A DNA stretch of 64,000 nt from UBA1822 sp963615055. GTDB lineage: Bacteria; Bacillota; Negativicutes; Veillonellales; Dialisteraceae. The position numbers and the translations under genes are program-made. This document shows positions 9,918 to 18,264 of the stretch, piece after piece. The stretch lies in contig CAVEFO010000002.1 of assembly GCA_963615055.1 (NCBI GenBank), forward strand, positions 33,180-97,179, read 5' to 3'. Each line of letters starts with the position of its first letter. Position 1 is the stretch's first letter. The notes under the pieces were generated by a model. The model saw only the letters and a list, made by a program, of their open reading frames with translations, was not told the DNA's origin and did no database searches.

Positions 9918-10216
9918 ATACACAAATGGCGAGGACGAAAGAAAGTACGCGTGCACGATCCACAAAGAGAGCCGGTGGGCGGTGGAAACCGGTTGGTGAC
10001 GGATGCGGAAGTTCCTTTCCGAGCTGTCCTTCTGAACATGAAAGTAGGAAGGATCGGAGTGATTCGCGTTAAAGAATTGAGAGTTGATTTGAGAAGATAG
10101 GGTGGTACCACGGATTGTTTCGTCCCTCGGTGGCCGCTCTTTTTTTTATTTCTCAAATAATTTGGGTGGTACCGCGATGTGTTCCTGTCGTCCCTTGGAT
10201 GACGGGACTTTTTTTA
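9918..10216 (+). promoter_or_regulatory. T-box leader, apparent Phe (TTC) specifier, two antiterminator modules
   Basis: Senses uncharged tRNA and controls the binding-protein genes downstream. Visible parts: the AGAGAG element and GGTGGAAACC apical loop of stem I (9966-9990), and a lower stem GAAAG (9937-9941) with CTTTC (10015-10019). The triplet just 5' of that lower strand is TTC (10012-10014), placed like GGC in glyQS leaders, which suggests tRNA-Phe. Two T-box cores follow: GGGTGGTACCACGG at 10100, with a T8 tract at 10140 but no clear terminator stem, and GGGTGGTACCGCG at 10164, followed by a good terminator (10183-10207, T7 at 10209-10215). Only one stem I is visible. The T-box call is firm; the specifier is inferred by hand alignment. 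Confidence 0.88.
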
Positions 10217-10234
10217 TGGAAAGGAAGAAACAAA

Positions 10235-11230
10235 ATGAAGAAATGGATGAGATGGGCGGCAGCGGGTCTGGCGGCAGCGGCGCTTTGCACGGCGGTCGGT
10301 TGCGGCGGCAGAGAGAAAGCGCCGGCCAAGGAAGACGGCAAGAAGAATGTGGCCATCGTGCAGATTATGCAGCACGGGTCGCTTGACGCAGCGAACAAAG
10401 GGTTCCTCGATGCTCTCGCGGAAGCGGGCTACGGGCCGGATAAAATTTCCGTCGATCAGCAAAATGCGCAGGGCGATCAGTCGAATCTGAAGACGATTGC
10501 GGCGCGTTTCAAGAGCAATCAGCCGGATCTCATTTGCGCGATTGCGACGCCGGCGGCGCAGGCGGTCGTAAACGAAATCAAAGACATCCCGGTCGTCGGG
10601 ATTGCGATCACGGATTATGTCGGCGCCAAGCTCGTGAAGTCGAATGAGCAGCCGGATACGAATGTGACGGGCGCGAGCGACATGAATCCGGTGGCGGCGC
10701 AGATTGATTTGGCAAAGAAGATTTTGCCGGACGCCAAGACGGCGGGACTCATTTATTGCTCCTCGGAGGTCAATTCGGAAATTCAAGGCGCGGAGATGAA
10801 GAAACGCGCGGATGAGCTCGGCCTTGCGGTCGTGGAGATGACGGTCTCGAATGTGAATGATATCCAGCAGGTGGCCGAAGCGATGGCCGGCCGCGTCGAT
10901 TTCATTTATGTGCCGACGGATAATGTGATTGCTTCTGCGATCCCGACGCTCGTCAAAGTGACGGATGCGGAGAAAATCCCGGTCTTCGTCGGGGCGGACA
11001 GCATGTGCCGTGACGGCGCGTTTGCTTCGCTTTCCGTGGATTATTACCGCTTGGGGAAACAGGCGGGCACGATGGCGGCAAAGATTCTCAAAGGCGAAGG
11101 AAAGCCGCAGACGATGGCGATTGAGACGCAGAAGGATCTGGGCGTCATCATCAACGGTCACTCGGCCAAAGTCCTCGGTATCGAAATCCCGGCGGATATC
11201 AAGAATACGGCGACGATTGTCGGGGAATAA
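10235..11230 (+). CDS. ABC transporter substrate-binding lipoprotein (COG2984/TrpX-like), copy 1
   Basis: Solute-binding protein of the ABC_sub_bind family, whose members (TrpX) are linked to aromatic amino acid uptake. The start chosen is ATG 10235, after an AAGGAAG site; it gives a lipoprotein signal MKKWMRWAAAGLAAAAL with lipobox AVGC at residue about 23 and a 331-residue product. The family start VAIVQIMQHGSLD and the VPTDNVIASAIPTLV segment are present. It sits directly behind a T-box terminator, so expression should rise when the cognate tRNA is uncharged. No permease or ATPase gene is adjacent, which is unusual for the family. A paralogue follows at 11517. The ligand is not known; Phe is inferred from the T-box specifier. 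Confidence 0.88.
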   Translation: MKKWMRWAAAGLAAAALCTAVGCGGREKAPAKEDGKKNVAIVQIMQHGSLDAANKGFLDALAEAGYGPDKISVDQQNAQGDQSNLKTIAARFKSNQPDLICAIATPAAQAVVNEIKDIPVVGIAITDYVGAKLVKSNEQPDTNVTGASDMNPVAAQIDLAKKILPDAKTAGLIYCSSEVNSEIQGAEMKKRADELGLAVVEMTVSNVNDIQQVAEAMAGRVDFIYVPTDNVIASAIPTLVKVTDAEKIPVFVGADSMCRDGAFASLSVDYYRLGKQAGTMAAKILKGEGKPQTMAIETQKDLGVIINGHSAKVLGIEIPADIKNTATIVGE

Positions 11231-11320
11231 AAGGCTTGAAAGGGCTTGAAAGGGCTTGAAAGGGCTTGAAAAGGCTTGAAAAGGCTTGAAAAGGCTTGAA
11301 AAGGCTTGAAAAGGCTTGAC
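11231..11320 (+). repeat. Nine tandem copies of a 10-bp unit (AAGGCTTGAA)
   Basis: Nine exact-length decamers, AAGGCTTGAA or AGGGCTTGAA, start right after the stop codon of the preceding gene. The array is followed by CCGTTNNCCGT-type units at 11339-11372. Related GGCTTGA units recur at 13287-13322 and 60703-60750. The 286-bp gap to the next gene holds no other feature apart from an AGGAAG ribosome binding site before 11517. Confidence 0.95.
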
Positions 11321-11516
11321 GGTGTCATCGGTGCGCTGTCCGTTATCCGTTTACCGTTGACCGTGCGTGTTTAGGCTTTGCGGCTCATGGAAATGAAAGA
11401 TTTGAGGCAGAAGCGAAATAGGGAAAGGTCGCAAAAGTGATTTTTTCGGAAGCAAGCTTTTTCAAACCTACTTACAAATTGATGTTCCCTCTTAAACGGG
11501 GAGAAAGGAAGAAAAA

Positions 11517-12503
11517 ATGAAAAAATGGATGAAATGTGCGGCGGCGGCTTTGGCGGTGTGTGCGCTTTGTACGGCCGTCGGCTGCGGTGGAGATAATAAA
11601 AAAGAGGCGGCAGGTGCCAAGAAGAAAATCGCGGTGATTCAGCTCATGCAGCACGGCTCGCTCGACGCGGCGAACAAGGGCGTGATGGACCGGCTCGCAG
11701 AGCGCGGCTACACGTCGGATAAGATTGAAGTCGACCAACAAAACGCGCAGGGCGATCAATCGAATCTAAAGAGCATCGCGCAGCGTTTCTTGTCCGCGCA
11801 TCCGGATCTCATCGTCGGCATTTCGACACCGGCGACGCAAGCTGTCGCGAATGAAATCAAAGACGTCCCGATTGTCGGCGTGGCGATCACGGATTTCGAA
11901 ACGGCGAAACTGGTGAAATCGAACGCGAAACCGGAGACGAACGTGACGGGCGCCAACGACCGCGGCCCGGTGGAAAAACAAGTAGAAATGGGCAAAATTT
12001 TCGTCCCGAATGCGACGCGCATGGGGCTCCTCTACTGCTCGTCCGAAGTGAACAGCCAGATTCAGGCGGCGCAGGCTAAAAAACAGGCGGAAGCGATGGG
12101 ACTCACCGTTGTAGAAAAGACCGTTTCCTCCGTGAATGACATCCAGCAAGTCGCCGAAGCGATGGTCGGCGCGGTGGATTATATTTACGTACCGACGGAC
12201 AATGTGATTGCCTCGGCGATCCCGTCTCTCGTCAAAGTGACGGACGCGGCGAAAATCCCCGTTTTCGTCGGCGCGGACAGCATGGCGCGTGACGGGGCGC
12301 TCGGTTCGCTTTCCGTCGATTTCTATAAAACGGGCCTCCAGGCGGGCGACATGGCGGCTGACATTTTGGATGGCAAAGGGAAACCGGAAACCATGCCTGT
12401 CCAAGACCCGGCCGACCTCACCGTCATCATCAACAAGAAGAATGCGCAAATCTTGGGAATCCAAATTCCTGAGATTTATAAAGACGCGACCTTCGTCGAA
12501 TAA
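11517..12503 (+). CDS. ABC transporter substrate-binding lipoprotein (COG2984/TrpX-like), copy 2
   Basis: Paralogue of the protein encoded at 10235, clearly alike along its full length (shared blocks include MQHGSLDAANKG, VDQQNAQGDQSNLK and YVPTDNVIASAIP). It has 328 residues, lipobox AVGC near residue 23 and a GAGAAAGGAAG ribosome binding site. It probably arose by tandem duplication and may be co-transcribed with copy 1 across a 286-bp gap that carries the decamer array; no separate T-box precedes it. A strong terminator follows at 12530. Lack of neighbouring permease and ATPase genes means it must share membrane components encoded elsewhere, or serve as a scavenging or sensing protein. Confidence 0.88.
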   Translation: MKKWMKCAAAALAVCALCTAVGCGGDNKKEAAGAKKKIAVIQLMQHGSLDAANKGVMDRLAERGYTSDKIEVDQQNAQGDQSNLKSIAQRFLSAHPDLIVGISTPATQAVANEIKDVPIVGVAITDFETAKLVKSNAKPETNVTGANDRGPVEKQVEMGKIFVPNATRMGLLYCSSEVNSQIQAAQAKKQAEAMGLTVVEKTVSSVNDIQQVAEAMVGAVDYIYVPTDNVIASAIPSLVKVTDAAKIPVFVGADSMARDGALGSLSVDFYKTGLQAGDMAADILDGKGKPETMPVQDPADLTVIINKKNAQILGIQIPEIYKDATFVE

Positions 12504-12529
12504 TCGTTCGGAAATAAAAATAGAAACAG

Positions 12530-12571
12530 AAAAGCCGCTCACACCGATTTTCTCGGCATGAGCGGCTTTTA
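12530..12571. terminator. Rho-independent terminator
   Basis: Stem AAAAGCCGCTCA with TGAGCGGCTTTT, inner CCGA/TCGG pairing; symmetric A and T runs suit both strands. The remaining gap (12572-12823) shows no gene that I can support. Confidence 0.85.
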
Positions 12572-12823
12572 GCTTGGCGAATTTTCTTCGCTATTTCTTT
12601 TGAAACAGAATCGAATGGTTTGCGGTTTTCTTCCCGAAAAGGGGTGAGGGGATAACGGCAAACGAGCCTTCTCCCGGAATGAAGGCACCTGTCTCGGCTA
12701 TGTTCGGCAAGGCGGGATTTTGCGTAGAAACAGAATGAAAGACAGAGGAGCGGCCGGTGATTTTCGTCTGCATTTTCTCAAAGCGGAAATGATTTTGAGG
12801 CGCAGGCAAAGCCGCAATCGACA

Positions 12824-13258
12824 TCATCCCTTTATTTTCAGCAATGCCGTTTCCAATGTATGCCAGCCCAAGACGGCGCATTTTACGCGGACGGGGAGTT
12901 TGGAAATATCTTTCAGCGCCTGCGCGTCTTCGAGCTCTTCGAGTGCTGCGTCGTCCGTCACGTTTCCGCGAATCATATCAAGAAAAAGGCGCACGAGGCG
13001 AAGAGCGTCATCGACGGTGCGGCCGCGGAGAAGCTCGGCCATGATGGCTGTCGAGGCTTGGCTGATGGCGCAGCCGTTTCCCGTATAGGCAAGGTCCTTG
13101 ATTTTTCCGTCTTCCAACAGGACTTCGATCGTGAGGTCATCGCCGCAATTGGGATTGTGCCCGTGCTCAGAAATCGTCGGGCAGGCCATCTTCCGCTTAT
13201 TCGTCGTGTCTTTATTGTATTCCAAAATGAGGTCGGTATAAAGTTGCTGCAGGTCCAT
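12824..13258 (-). CDS. sufU: Fe-S cluster assembly protein SufU
   Basis: Zinc-dependent sulfur acceptor that takes persulfide sulfur from SufS and passes it to the SufBCD scaffold, as in Bacillus. At 144 residues it has the expected ligands: C in NPNCGDD, C in GNGCAIS and C in RVKCAVLGWHTL, with the SufU-specific insertion between the second and third cysteines. It is the last gene of the minus-strand sufC-B-D-S-U series, 255 bp after sufS. That gap contains GGCTTGA repeats and their inverse (13287-13500), so it may be transcribed together with sufS only through the repeat region. Confidence 0.92.
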   Translation of the reverse strand: MDLQQLYTDLILEYNKDTTNKRKMACPTISEHGHNPNCGDDLTIEVLLEDGKIKDLAYTGNGCAISQASTAIMAELLRGRTVDDALRLVRLFLDMIRGNVTDDAALEELEDAQALKDISKLPVRVKCAVLGWHTLETALLKIKG

Positions 13259-13286
13259 GAGGGCTCCTTGTGGGGGAAAAACGGGT

Positions 13287-13322
13287 TAAAACGGCTTGAT
13301 AGGGCTTGAAAAGGCTTGATGG
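13287..13322 (+). repeat. GGCTTGA decamer repeats in the sufS-sufU gap
   Basis: Three units (ACGGCTTGAT, AGGGCTTGAA, AAGGCTTGAT) match the array at 11231. Reverse-oriented pieces (TTCAAGCC, CATCAAGCC) occur at 13408-13485, giving the gap potential to form long hairpins. Confidence 0.8.
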
Positions 13323-13513
13323 ATGGCTTTGGCGAGATTGGATGTATGAGCCATCGGAAGAGCTACGCTTGCGAAAGATCACAAAAATTTTTATCGGGAG
13401 CAAGCCTCATCAAGCCGAGAGAAAGGCGAGCTTATGAAAAGTCTCAAAAGTTTCTCATCGAAATCAAGCTTTTCAAGCCGGAGAAAAAGATGAGCTTGCG
13501 AATGATTTTACGG

Positions 13514-14737
13514 TCAAAATCCCATTCTTTTACGGACATCGGAGAGTTTTTCCAAGAATGTATCGACTTCTTGCTCGGTGTTGTAGAACCAGAAACTGGC
13601 GCGGCAGCTGGCGCCGATGTCGAGGTATCGATGCAGCGGCTCGGCGCAGTGGTGGCCGGTGCGGATGCAGATGCCGTCGGCGGAGAGAAGTTCGGTGACG
13701 TCGTGCGGATGGACGTCGTCGACGGTGAAGGCGATGAGGCCTTCCTTTTGCGCCGCGTCGGTCGGGCCGATGACGCGGATATGGGGCATTGCGAGGAGCC
13801 CTTTGAGCGCTCTTTCGACAAGTGTCTTTTCTTGGGCGCGAATGGCCGGAAACCCGACGGATTTGAGATAGGAAATGGCGGCAGCCAAGGAAACGGCGCC
13901 TTCGACGTATTGCGTCCCGGCTTCAAATTTCGCGGGAAGGGGCGCCCATTCCGTTTCCTGCTCGGCGACGGTATCGATCATGTCGCCGCCTAAAAGAAAC
14001 GGCTCCATTTCCTCTAAAAGTGCGCGCTTTCCATAGAGGACGCCGATGCCGCCGAATGCGCCCATTTTGTGTCCGGAGAAGGCGAAGAAATCGCAATCCA
14101 TGACTGTGACGTCGACGGGTTTGTGTGGCGTGCTCTGCGCCCCGTCCACAATCACGACGGCGCCGTGGGCGTGCGCGCGATCGATCCAAGGTTTCGGATC
14201 AAAATCAATGCCGAGAACGTTGGAGACTTCGGCGAACGCGAAAATCTTCACGGCGGGATCATCGATTTTGGCAAGTTCGCTTTCGGGGATAAATCCGGTT
14301 TCTTTGTCGATATACAAATATTCCAAAGTCGCGCCTGTTTTCTTCGCGACGCGCTGCCAAGTGACGAGATTGGAATGATGCTCGGCGATGGAGATTAAAA
14401 TTTTATCGCCGTCATGAAGATGCGTTTCCCCATAGGAACGCGCGACAAGATTCAATGATTCGGTCGTATTGCGCGTGTAAATGATTTCGTCCGCACTTTT
14501 GGCGCCGATAAAATCACGGACGATCTCTTTGGAGCCGTCGTAAGCCGCTGATGCCGCGATGGAGAAACGGTGCGCGCCGCGATGCGGATTTCCGTTGTCA
14601 TGCGTCACATATTCCGTGACGGCGGCCAGCACGGGAAGCGGCCGCTGCACGGTGGCGGCGTTGTCGAAATAAATAATCGGTGCGCCATCCTGCTGAGAGA
14701 GGATAGGGAAATCGTGTCGGATGAGATTGAGATTCAT
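13514..14737 (-). CDS. sufS: Cysteine desulfurase SufS
   Basis: PLP enzyme that converts cysteine to alanine and holds the sulfur as a persulfide for Fe-S assembly. The start at 14737 was chosen because AAAGGA lies nine bases upstream; the product is 407 residues beginning MNLNLIRHDFPIL. The PLP lysine is in FSGHKMGAFGG and the persulfide cysteine in RTGHHCAEP, with the ARASFW-like tail (CRASFWFYN) of group II desulfurases. TRNTTESLNLVA and AEHHSNLV are also family hallmarks. It lies between sufD and sufU; the 184-bp gap to sufD holds TTAGCAG repeats. Confidence 0.95.
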   Translation of the reverse strand: MNLNLIRHDFPILSQQDGAPIIYFDNAATVQRPLPVLAAVTEYVTHDNGNPHRGAHRFSIAASAAYDGSKEIVRDFIGAKSADEIIYTRNTTESLNLVARSYGETHLHDGDKILISIAEHHSNLVTWQRVAKKTGATLEYLYIDKETGFIPESELAKIDDPAVKIFAFAEVSNVLGIDFDPKPWIDRAHAHGAVVIVDGAQSTPHKPVDVTVMDCDFFAFSGHKMGAFGGIGVLYGKRALLEEMEPFLLGGDMIDTVAEQETEWAPLPAKFEAGTQYVEGAVSLAAAISYLKSVGFPAIRAQEKTLVERALKGLLAMPHIRVIGPTDAAQKEGLIAFTVDDVHPHDVTELLSADGICIRTGHHCAEPLHRYLDIGASCRASFWFYNTEQEVDTFLEKLSDVRKRMGF

Positions 14738-14795
14738 GGGAGTTGTGTCCTTTTGTGAAAATTTTGGGAAATGGGCTTTTTTGTCAGGCGGGAGA

Positions 14796-14921
14796 GCAGT
14801 TAGCAATTAGTAGTTAGCAGTTAGCAGTGCAAGTAGCGGCTCCGCCGCAATTTTTAATATTGTCGCCGAAGGCGACACCTGAATTGCTAATTGCTAATTG
14901 CTAATTACTAATTGCTAACTT
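14796..14921. repeat. TTAGCAG/TTAGCAA heptamer repeats around a GTCGCC hairpin
   Basis: Heptamers on the left arm (14796-14823) and their complement (GCTAATT) on the right arm (14882-14920) flank a core with GCGGCTCCGCCGC and GTCGCCGAAGGCGAC palindromes followed by ACCTGAA. The whole unit can fold as one long hairpin inside the suf operon. Similar arms and core recur at 49749-49985 and 54386-54470. Confidence 0.85.
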
Positions 14922-15959
14922 TTACCGCCCATCCAGCTTCTCCGCAACGGCCCCCAAGATATCATCTCGCCTACTTTCCGACAAGCGGTCGATCAAGGGA
15001 CGGAGGAGGGCTTCGACGACGATGCGGTGGGCTTCTTCTTTTGTGAGACCGCGGCTCATGAGGTAGTAGACCGTGGATTCGTCGAGCTGGCCCGCACTGG
15101 AGGCGTGATTGCCGATCACATTGTCCTCCGTGCAAAGGAGGAGCGGCAGGGAAATATTTTTCGCATCCGGCGAAAGACTCACGGCCACATCGCCCTCATT
15201 TCCGACGGCGCCGCTGCAGCCGCGTTTGAAATCGATGGTGCCGCGGAAAATTTTCTTGGCATGGCCGGAAAGCGCACCGCGGACATCGATATTGCTCTCG
15301 GATTCTTCACCGAGATGATCGATGTGATAGAAGAAATCCAATTTCTGCCCGCCGCCCGCCGCATAGAAGGCCGCTTCGTCCAGTCGGGATCGTTTTCCGA
15401 AAAGGAAACCGCGGCTGTGAAGAATGGTTTCGCATCCGCCGAGCGCCGCCGCCGTGAAATCCGCTTCGGCTTGCTCCGCCAATGTCACATGGCGCTGACA
15501 GACGATTGTTTTTTCTGAAAGACCGATTTGCACGGCGCTTTCCGTGAGCGTCGCGCCTTCGGCAAGGGCATAAGCGGCAGCCGTGATACCGGTTCCCGCG
15601 GCCGTGCCTTCCCATTGCCACAGGAGGGACAATTTTGCGTTTTCTTCCAGAATAAAAGAGAAGAAACCGGCGTAATCGGGCGCGTCTTTCGTCAGCGGAA
15701 GGGCGATGGTGAGCGCGGCTTTTGTATCTTTAGGAATGCGGATTGTAAATCGCTCTCCCGAAAGGGCGGCTGCAAATAGCGCGGGCGAGGCGCCGGTAAA
15801 TGTCTCCGGCGGATTCTCCGCGCCTTTTATGACGAATGTTTCCTCTGAAAATAACGCTTTGGCGCAGATGGTAGGCGGCGCGAAGGACAGCTTTGTGTCA
15901 TTCACTTTGAGGTATCGATACGTCGGCATGGGGAGCCGATTGACAGTTTCCGTGGTCAT
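14922..15959 (-). CDS. sufD: Fe-S cluster assembly protein SufD
   Basis: Scaffold subunit that pairs with SufB and SufC. The start at 15959 was chosen because GGGAGGAAAT lies directly upstream, ten bases after the sufB stop; the product is 345 residues. The beta-helix core and the C-terminal SufB/SufD signature (LLCTEDNVIGNHASSAGQLDE, shown in part: NVIGNHASSAGQLDE, then VYYLMSRGLTKEEA) are clear. It is shorter than the E. coli SufD (423 residues), mostly at the N-terminus. It lies in the sufC-B-D-S-U series. Confidence 0.92.
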   Translation of the reverse strand: MTTETVNRLPMPTYRYLKVNDTKLSFAPPTICAKALFSEETFVIKGAENPPETFTGASPALFAAALSGERFTIRIPKDTKAALTIALPLTKDAPDYAGFFSFILEENAKLSLLWQWEGTAAGTGITAAAYALAEGATLTESAVQIGLSEKTIVCQRHVTLAEQAEADFTAAALGGCETILHSRGFLFGKRSRLDEAAFYAAGGGQKLDFFYHIDHLGEESESNIDVRGALSGHAKKIFRGTIDFKRGCSGAVGNEGDVAVSLSPDAKNISLPLLLCTEDNVIGNHASSAGQLDESTVYYLMSRGLTKEEAHRIVVEALLRPLIDRLSESRRDDILGAVAEKLDGR

Positions 15960-15969
15960 ATTTCCTCCC

Positions 15970-17379
15970 TTATCCGATGGATCCTTCAAATTCGAGATCG
16001 ATGAGACGATTCATTTCCACGGCGTATTCGAGGGGAAGCGCTTTAGAAATGGGTTCGGCAAATCCGCGCACGAGCATGGCTTTTGCATCCGCTTCCGTTA
16101 GGCCGCGGCTCATGAGATAGTAAATGTCTTCGTCCGGAATGCGGCCGATTTTGGCTTCGTGGCCAAGGTCGATGTCGTCATTTTCAATGAGAATGGCCGG
16201 CACGGTGTCCGAGCGGGACGCGCCGTCGAGCATGAGCGATTCGCAGCTGATGGTGCCCTTCGCGCCGGAGGCCGCCGGGCCGATGTGGACGACGCCGCGG
16301 TAAATCGCCGTCCCGCCGCCTTTGGAAATAGATTTCGTGTGAATATTAAGCGTCGTATTTTTCCCGATGCATTCGACTTTGGAGCCGGTATCGAGAAATT
16401 GTCCCGCGCCGGCAAACGTGATGCCCGTAAATTCGCAAGACGCGCGGTCGCCCGCAAGGCGCGTGTCCGGATAGAGACACGACGTGTGCGAGCCGAAGGA
16501 GCCGCTCACCCAGATCATGCGGCCGTCTTCCTCCACGACGGATTTTTTTGTATTGAGATTGTACATATTTTTCGACCAATTTTCGATGGTCGAGTAGCGA
16601 AGTGTCGCGCCTTTTTTGACGAACAGCTCGACGGCGCCGGCATGGAGATTGGCCACATTGTAGCGCGGCGCCGAGCACCCTTCGATGAAATGGCAGGACG
16701 CGCCTTCGTCCACGATGATGAGCGTGTGCTCAAATTGCCCCGCGCCGGGGGCATTCAGCCGAAAATAACTTTGGAGCGGCATGGAAACGGTGACGCCTTT
16801 CGGCACATAGACAAAGGAGCCGCCCGACCAGACGGCGTAGTGCAGCGCCGCGAATTTATGATAATTCGGCGGAATGAGCGTGCCGAAATATTGTCGCACC
16901 ATGTCGGGGTATTCTTTGACCGCCGCGTCGAAATCCGTATAAATGACGCCTTGACGCGACAATTCTTCCTGCACATTGTGGTACACCACTTCCGAATCGT
17001 ATTGCGCGCCGACACCGGCCAGCGTTTCTTTTTCCGCTGCCGGAATGCCCAGCCGGTCGAAAGTGTCGCGAATATTTTCCGGCAAATCTTCCCAGCGTGC
17101 TTTCTGATTCGTTTTCGGGCGGACGTACGTATCGATATGCGCCATGTCGACTTCGGAAATATCCGGCATCCACGGACCGAGATCGAGTTTCCGATAAATG
17201 GCAAGCGCGCGAAGACGAAGCGCGAGCATCCATTCCGGTTCTTCTTTTTTTGCGGAAATTTCCCGCACCGTTTCTTCCGTGAGCCCTTCCGTTTTATACG
17301 AAAATTCCGCCGCGTCGCGGATGTCGTACACGCTGCGCGACACGTCCTCGATTTGGCTCTTCTTTTTCATCTCCGCCAT
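15970..17379 (-). CDS. sufB: Fe-S cluster assembly protein SufB
   Basis: Main scaffold of the Suf system on which clusters are built. The start at 17379 (MAEMKKKSQIEDV) is one base after the sufC stop; an AGGTG site lies inside the end of sufC, so translation is coupled. The 469-residue product is of normal length and carries YVPKGVTVSMPLQSYFRLN, ISCESLMLDG, SRSDT and the C-terminal YYLMSRGL. SufB is conserved enough that the call is secure. Confidence 0.96.
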   Translation of the reverse strand: MAEMKKKSQIEDVSRSVYDIRDAAEFSYKTEGLTEETVREISAKKEEPEWMLALRLRALAIYRKLDLGPWMPDISEVDMAHIDTYVRPKTNQKARWEDLPENIRDTFDRLGIPAAEKETLAGVGAQYDSEVVYHNVQEELSRQGVIYTDFDAAVKEYPDMVRQYFGTLIPPNYHKFAALHYAVWSGGSFVYVPKGVTVSMPLQSYFRLNAPGAGQFEHTLIIVDEGASCHFIEGCSAPRYNVANLHAGAVELFVKKGATLRYSTIENWSKNMYNLNTKKSVVEEDGRMIWVSGSFGSHTSCLYPDTRLAGDRASCEFTGITFAGAGQFLDTGSKVECIGKNTTLNIHTKSISKGGGTAIYRGVVHIGPAASGAKGTISCESLMLDGASRSDTVPAILIENDDIDLGHEAKIGRIPDEDIYYLMSRGLTEADAKAMLVRGFAEPISKALPLEYAVEMNRLIDLEFEGSIG

Positions 17380-17380
17380 G

Positions 17381-18121
17381 TCACACCTCGCGGAAGGCGT
17401 CAAACCCTTGCGCCTCCACCGTATCGGCCAGTTCGGCGCCGCCCTCAGCCGCAATTTTTCCATCGATCAAAATATGTACGACATCCGGGCGAATGAAACG
17501 GAGCATCTGGTGGAGATGCGTGATGAGAAGAATCGAATTGGTTTCATTGTGATAATCGGAAACGGCTTTGGACACGATCCGCACCGCGTCCACATCGAGC
17601 CCGGAATCTGTTTCATCCAGCATCGCCAGCTTTGGCTCCAAAATGCGCATTTGCAGGATTTCATTTTTCTTCCGCTCCCCGCCGGACGCGCCCTCATTGA
17701 GGTATCGCTCCGCGTACGCCGGGTCCATGGACAGCTCCTCCATCCGCGTCTTCAAAAGGCGCTTGAAAGGGAAAAGGCGCTGCGTTTCACCGGAAACCGC
17801 AGTCTTGGCTGTGCGGATGAAATTTTCCGTCGAAATCCCCGCGACGGAAACGGGCGATTGGAACGAAAGAAATATGCCGAGCCGCGCGCGCTTGTCGACG
17901 GAAAGTTCCGTTATATCCGTTCCTTCAAAAAAAATACGACCTTCCGTCACGGTGTAGGCGGGATTCCCCATGATCGTGTGGAGCAGCGTCGATTTCCCGG
18001 CGCCGTTCACCCCCATGATCACATGGGTTTCCCCGGTATTCACCGTGAGAGAAAGGCCGTGCAAAAGTTCTTTGTCTCCCGCAGAGACATGCAAATTTTC
18101 AATGCGAAGAAGTTCGCTCAT
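17381..18121 (-). CDS. sufC: Fe-S cluster assembly ATPase SufC
   Basis: ABC-type ATPase that drives SufB-SufD conformational change. At 246 residues it has Walker A GVNGAGKST, the Q-loop FQSP, signature ASGGERKK, Walker B LAMLDETDSGLD and the H-loop ITHLHQ. It is the first gene of the minus-strand operon. GAGGTGAT sits upstream of the ATG. The preceding 60 bases (18122-18180) are AT-rich and likely hold the promoter, but I cannot pick a convincing -35/-10 pair. No SufR or other regulator gene is adjacent. Confidence 0.96.
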   Translation of the reverse strand: MSELLRIENLHVSAGDKELLHGLSLTVNTGETHVIMGVNGAGKSTLLHTIMGNPAYTVTEGRIFFEGTDITELSVDKRARLGIFLSFQSPVSVAGISTENFIRTAKTAVSGETQRLFPFKRLLKTRMEELSMDPAYAERYLNEGASGGERKKNEILQMRILEPKLAMLDETDSGLDVDAVRIVSKAVSDYHNETNSILLITHLHQMLRFIRPDVVHILIDGKIAAEGGAELADTVEAQGFDAFREV

Positions 18122-18199
18122 ACTATCACCTCAAAAATATATCGTATTTTTTGAATTTATTTTTATTGTATTGTAACACAAGAGGGAAAGATTGATGAC

Positions 18200-18246
18200 A
18201 CCGACACTGCTAACTGCTCATTGCTAACTGCTCACTGCTCACTGTC
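18200..18246. repeat. Short TTAGCAG/TGAGCAG-type heptamers
   Basis: CTGCTAACTGCTCATTGCTAACTG-like run: reverse-strand form of the TTAGCAN family, located between the sufC upstream region and the 3' end of the radical SAM gene. Confidence 0.8.
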
Positions 18247-18264
18247 TTAAGAAGCCAAGCCCCG

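Noticed and set aside
10100..10150. A second complete T-box riboswitch upstream of the binding-protein genes
   Set aside because: Only one stem I with specifier and apical loop is present; just the antiterminator core is doubled.
11231..11320. Decamer array as a CRISPR
   Set aside because: Units are 10 bp without unique spacers and no cas genes are near.
12591..12881. 96-codon minus-strand frame after sufU
   Set aside because: Overlaps the end of sufU, has no ribosome site and shows no family resemblance.
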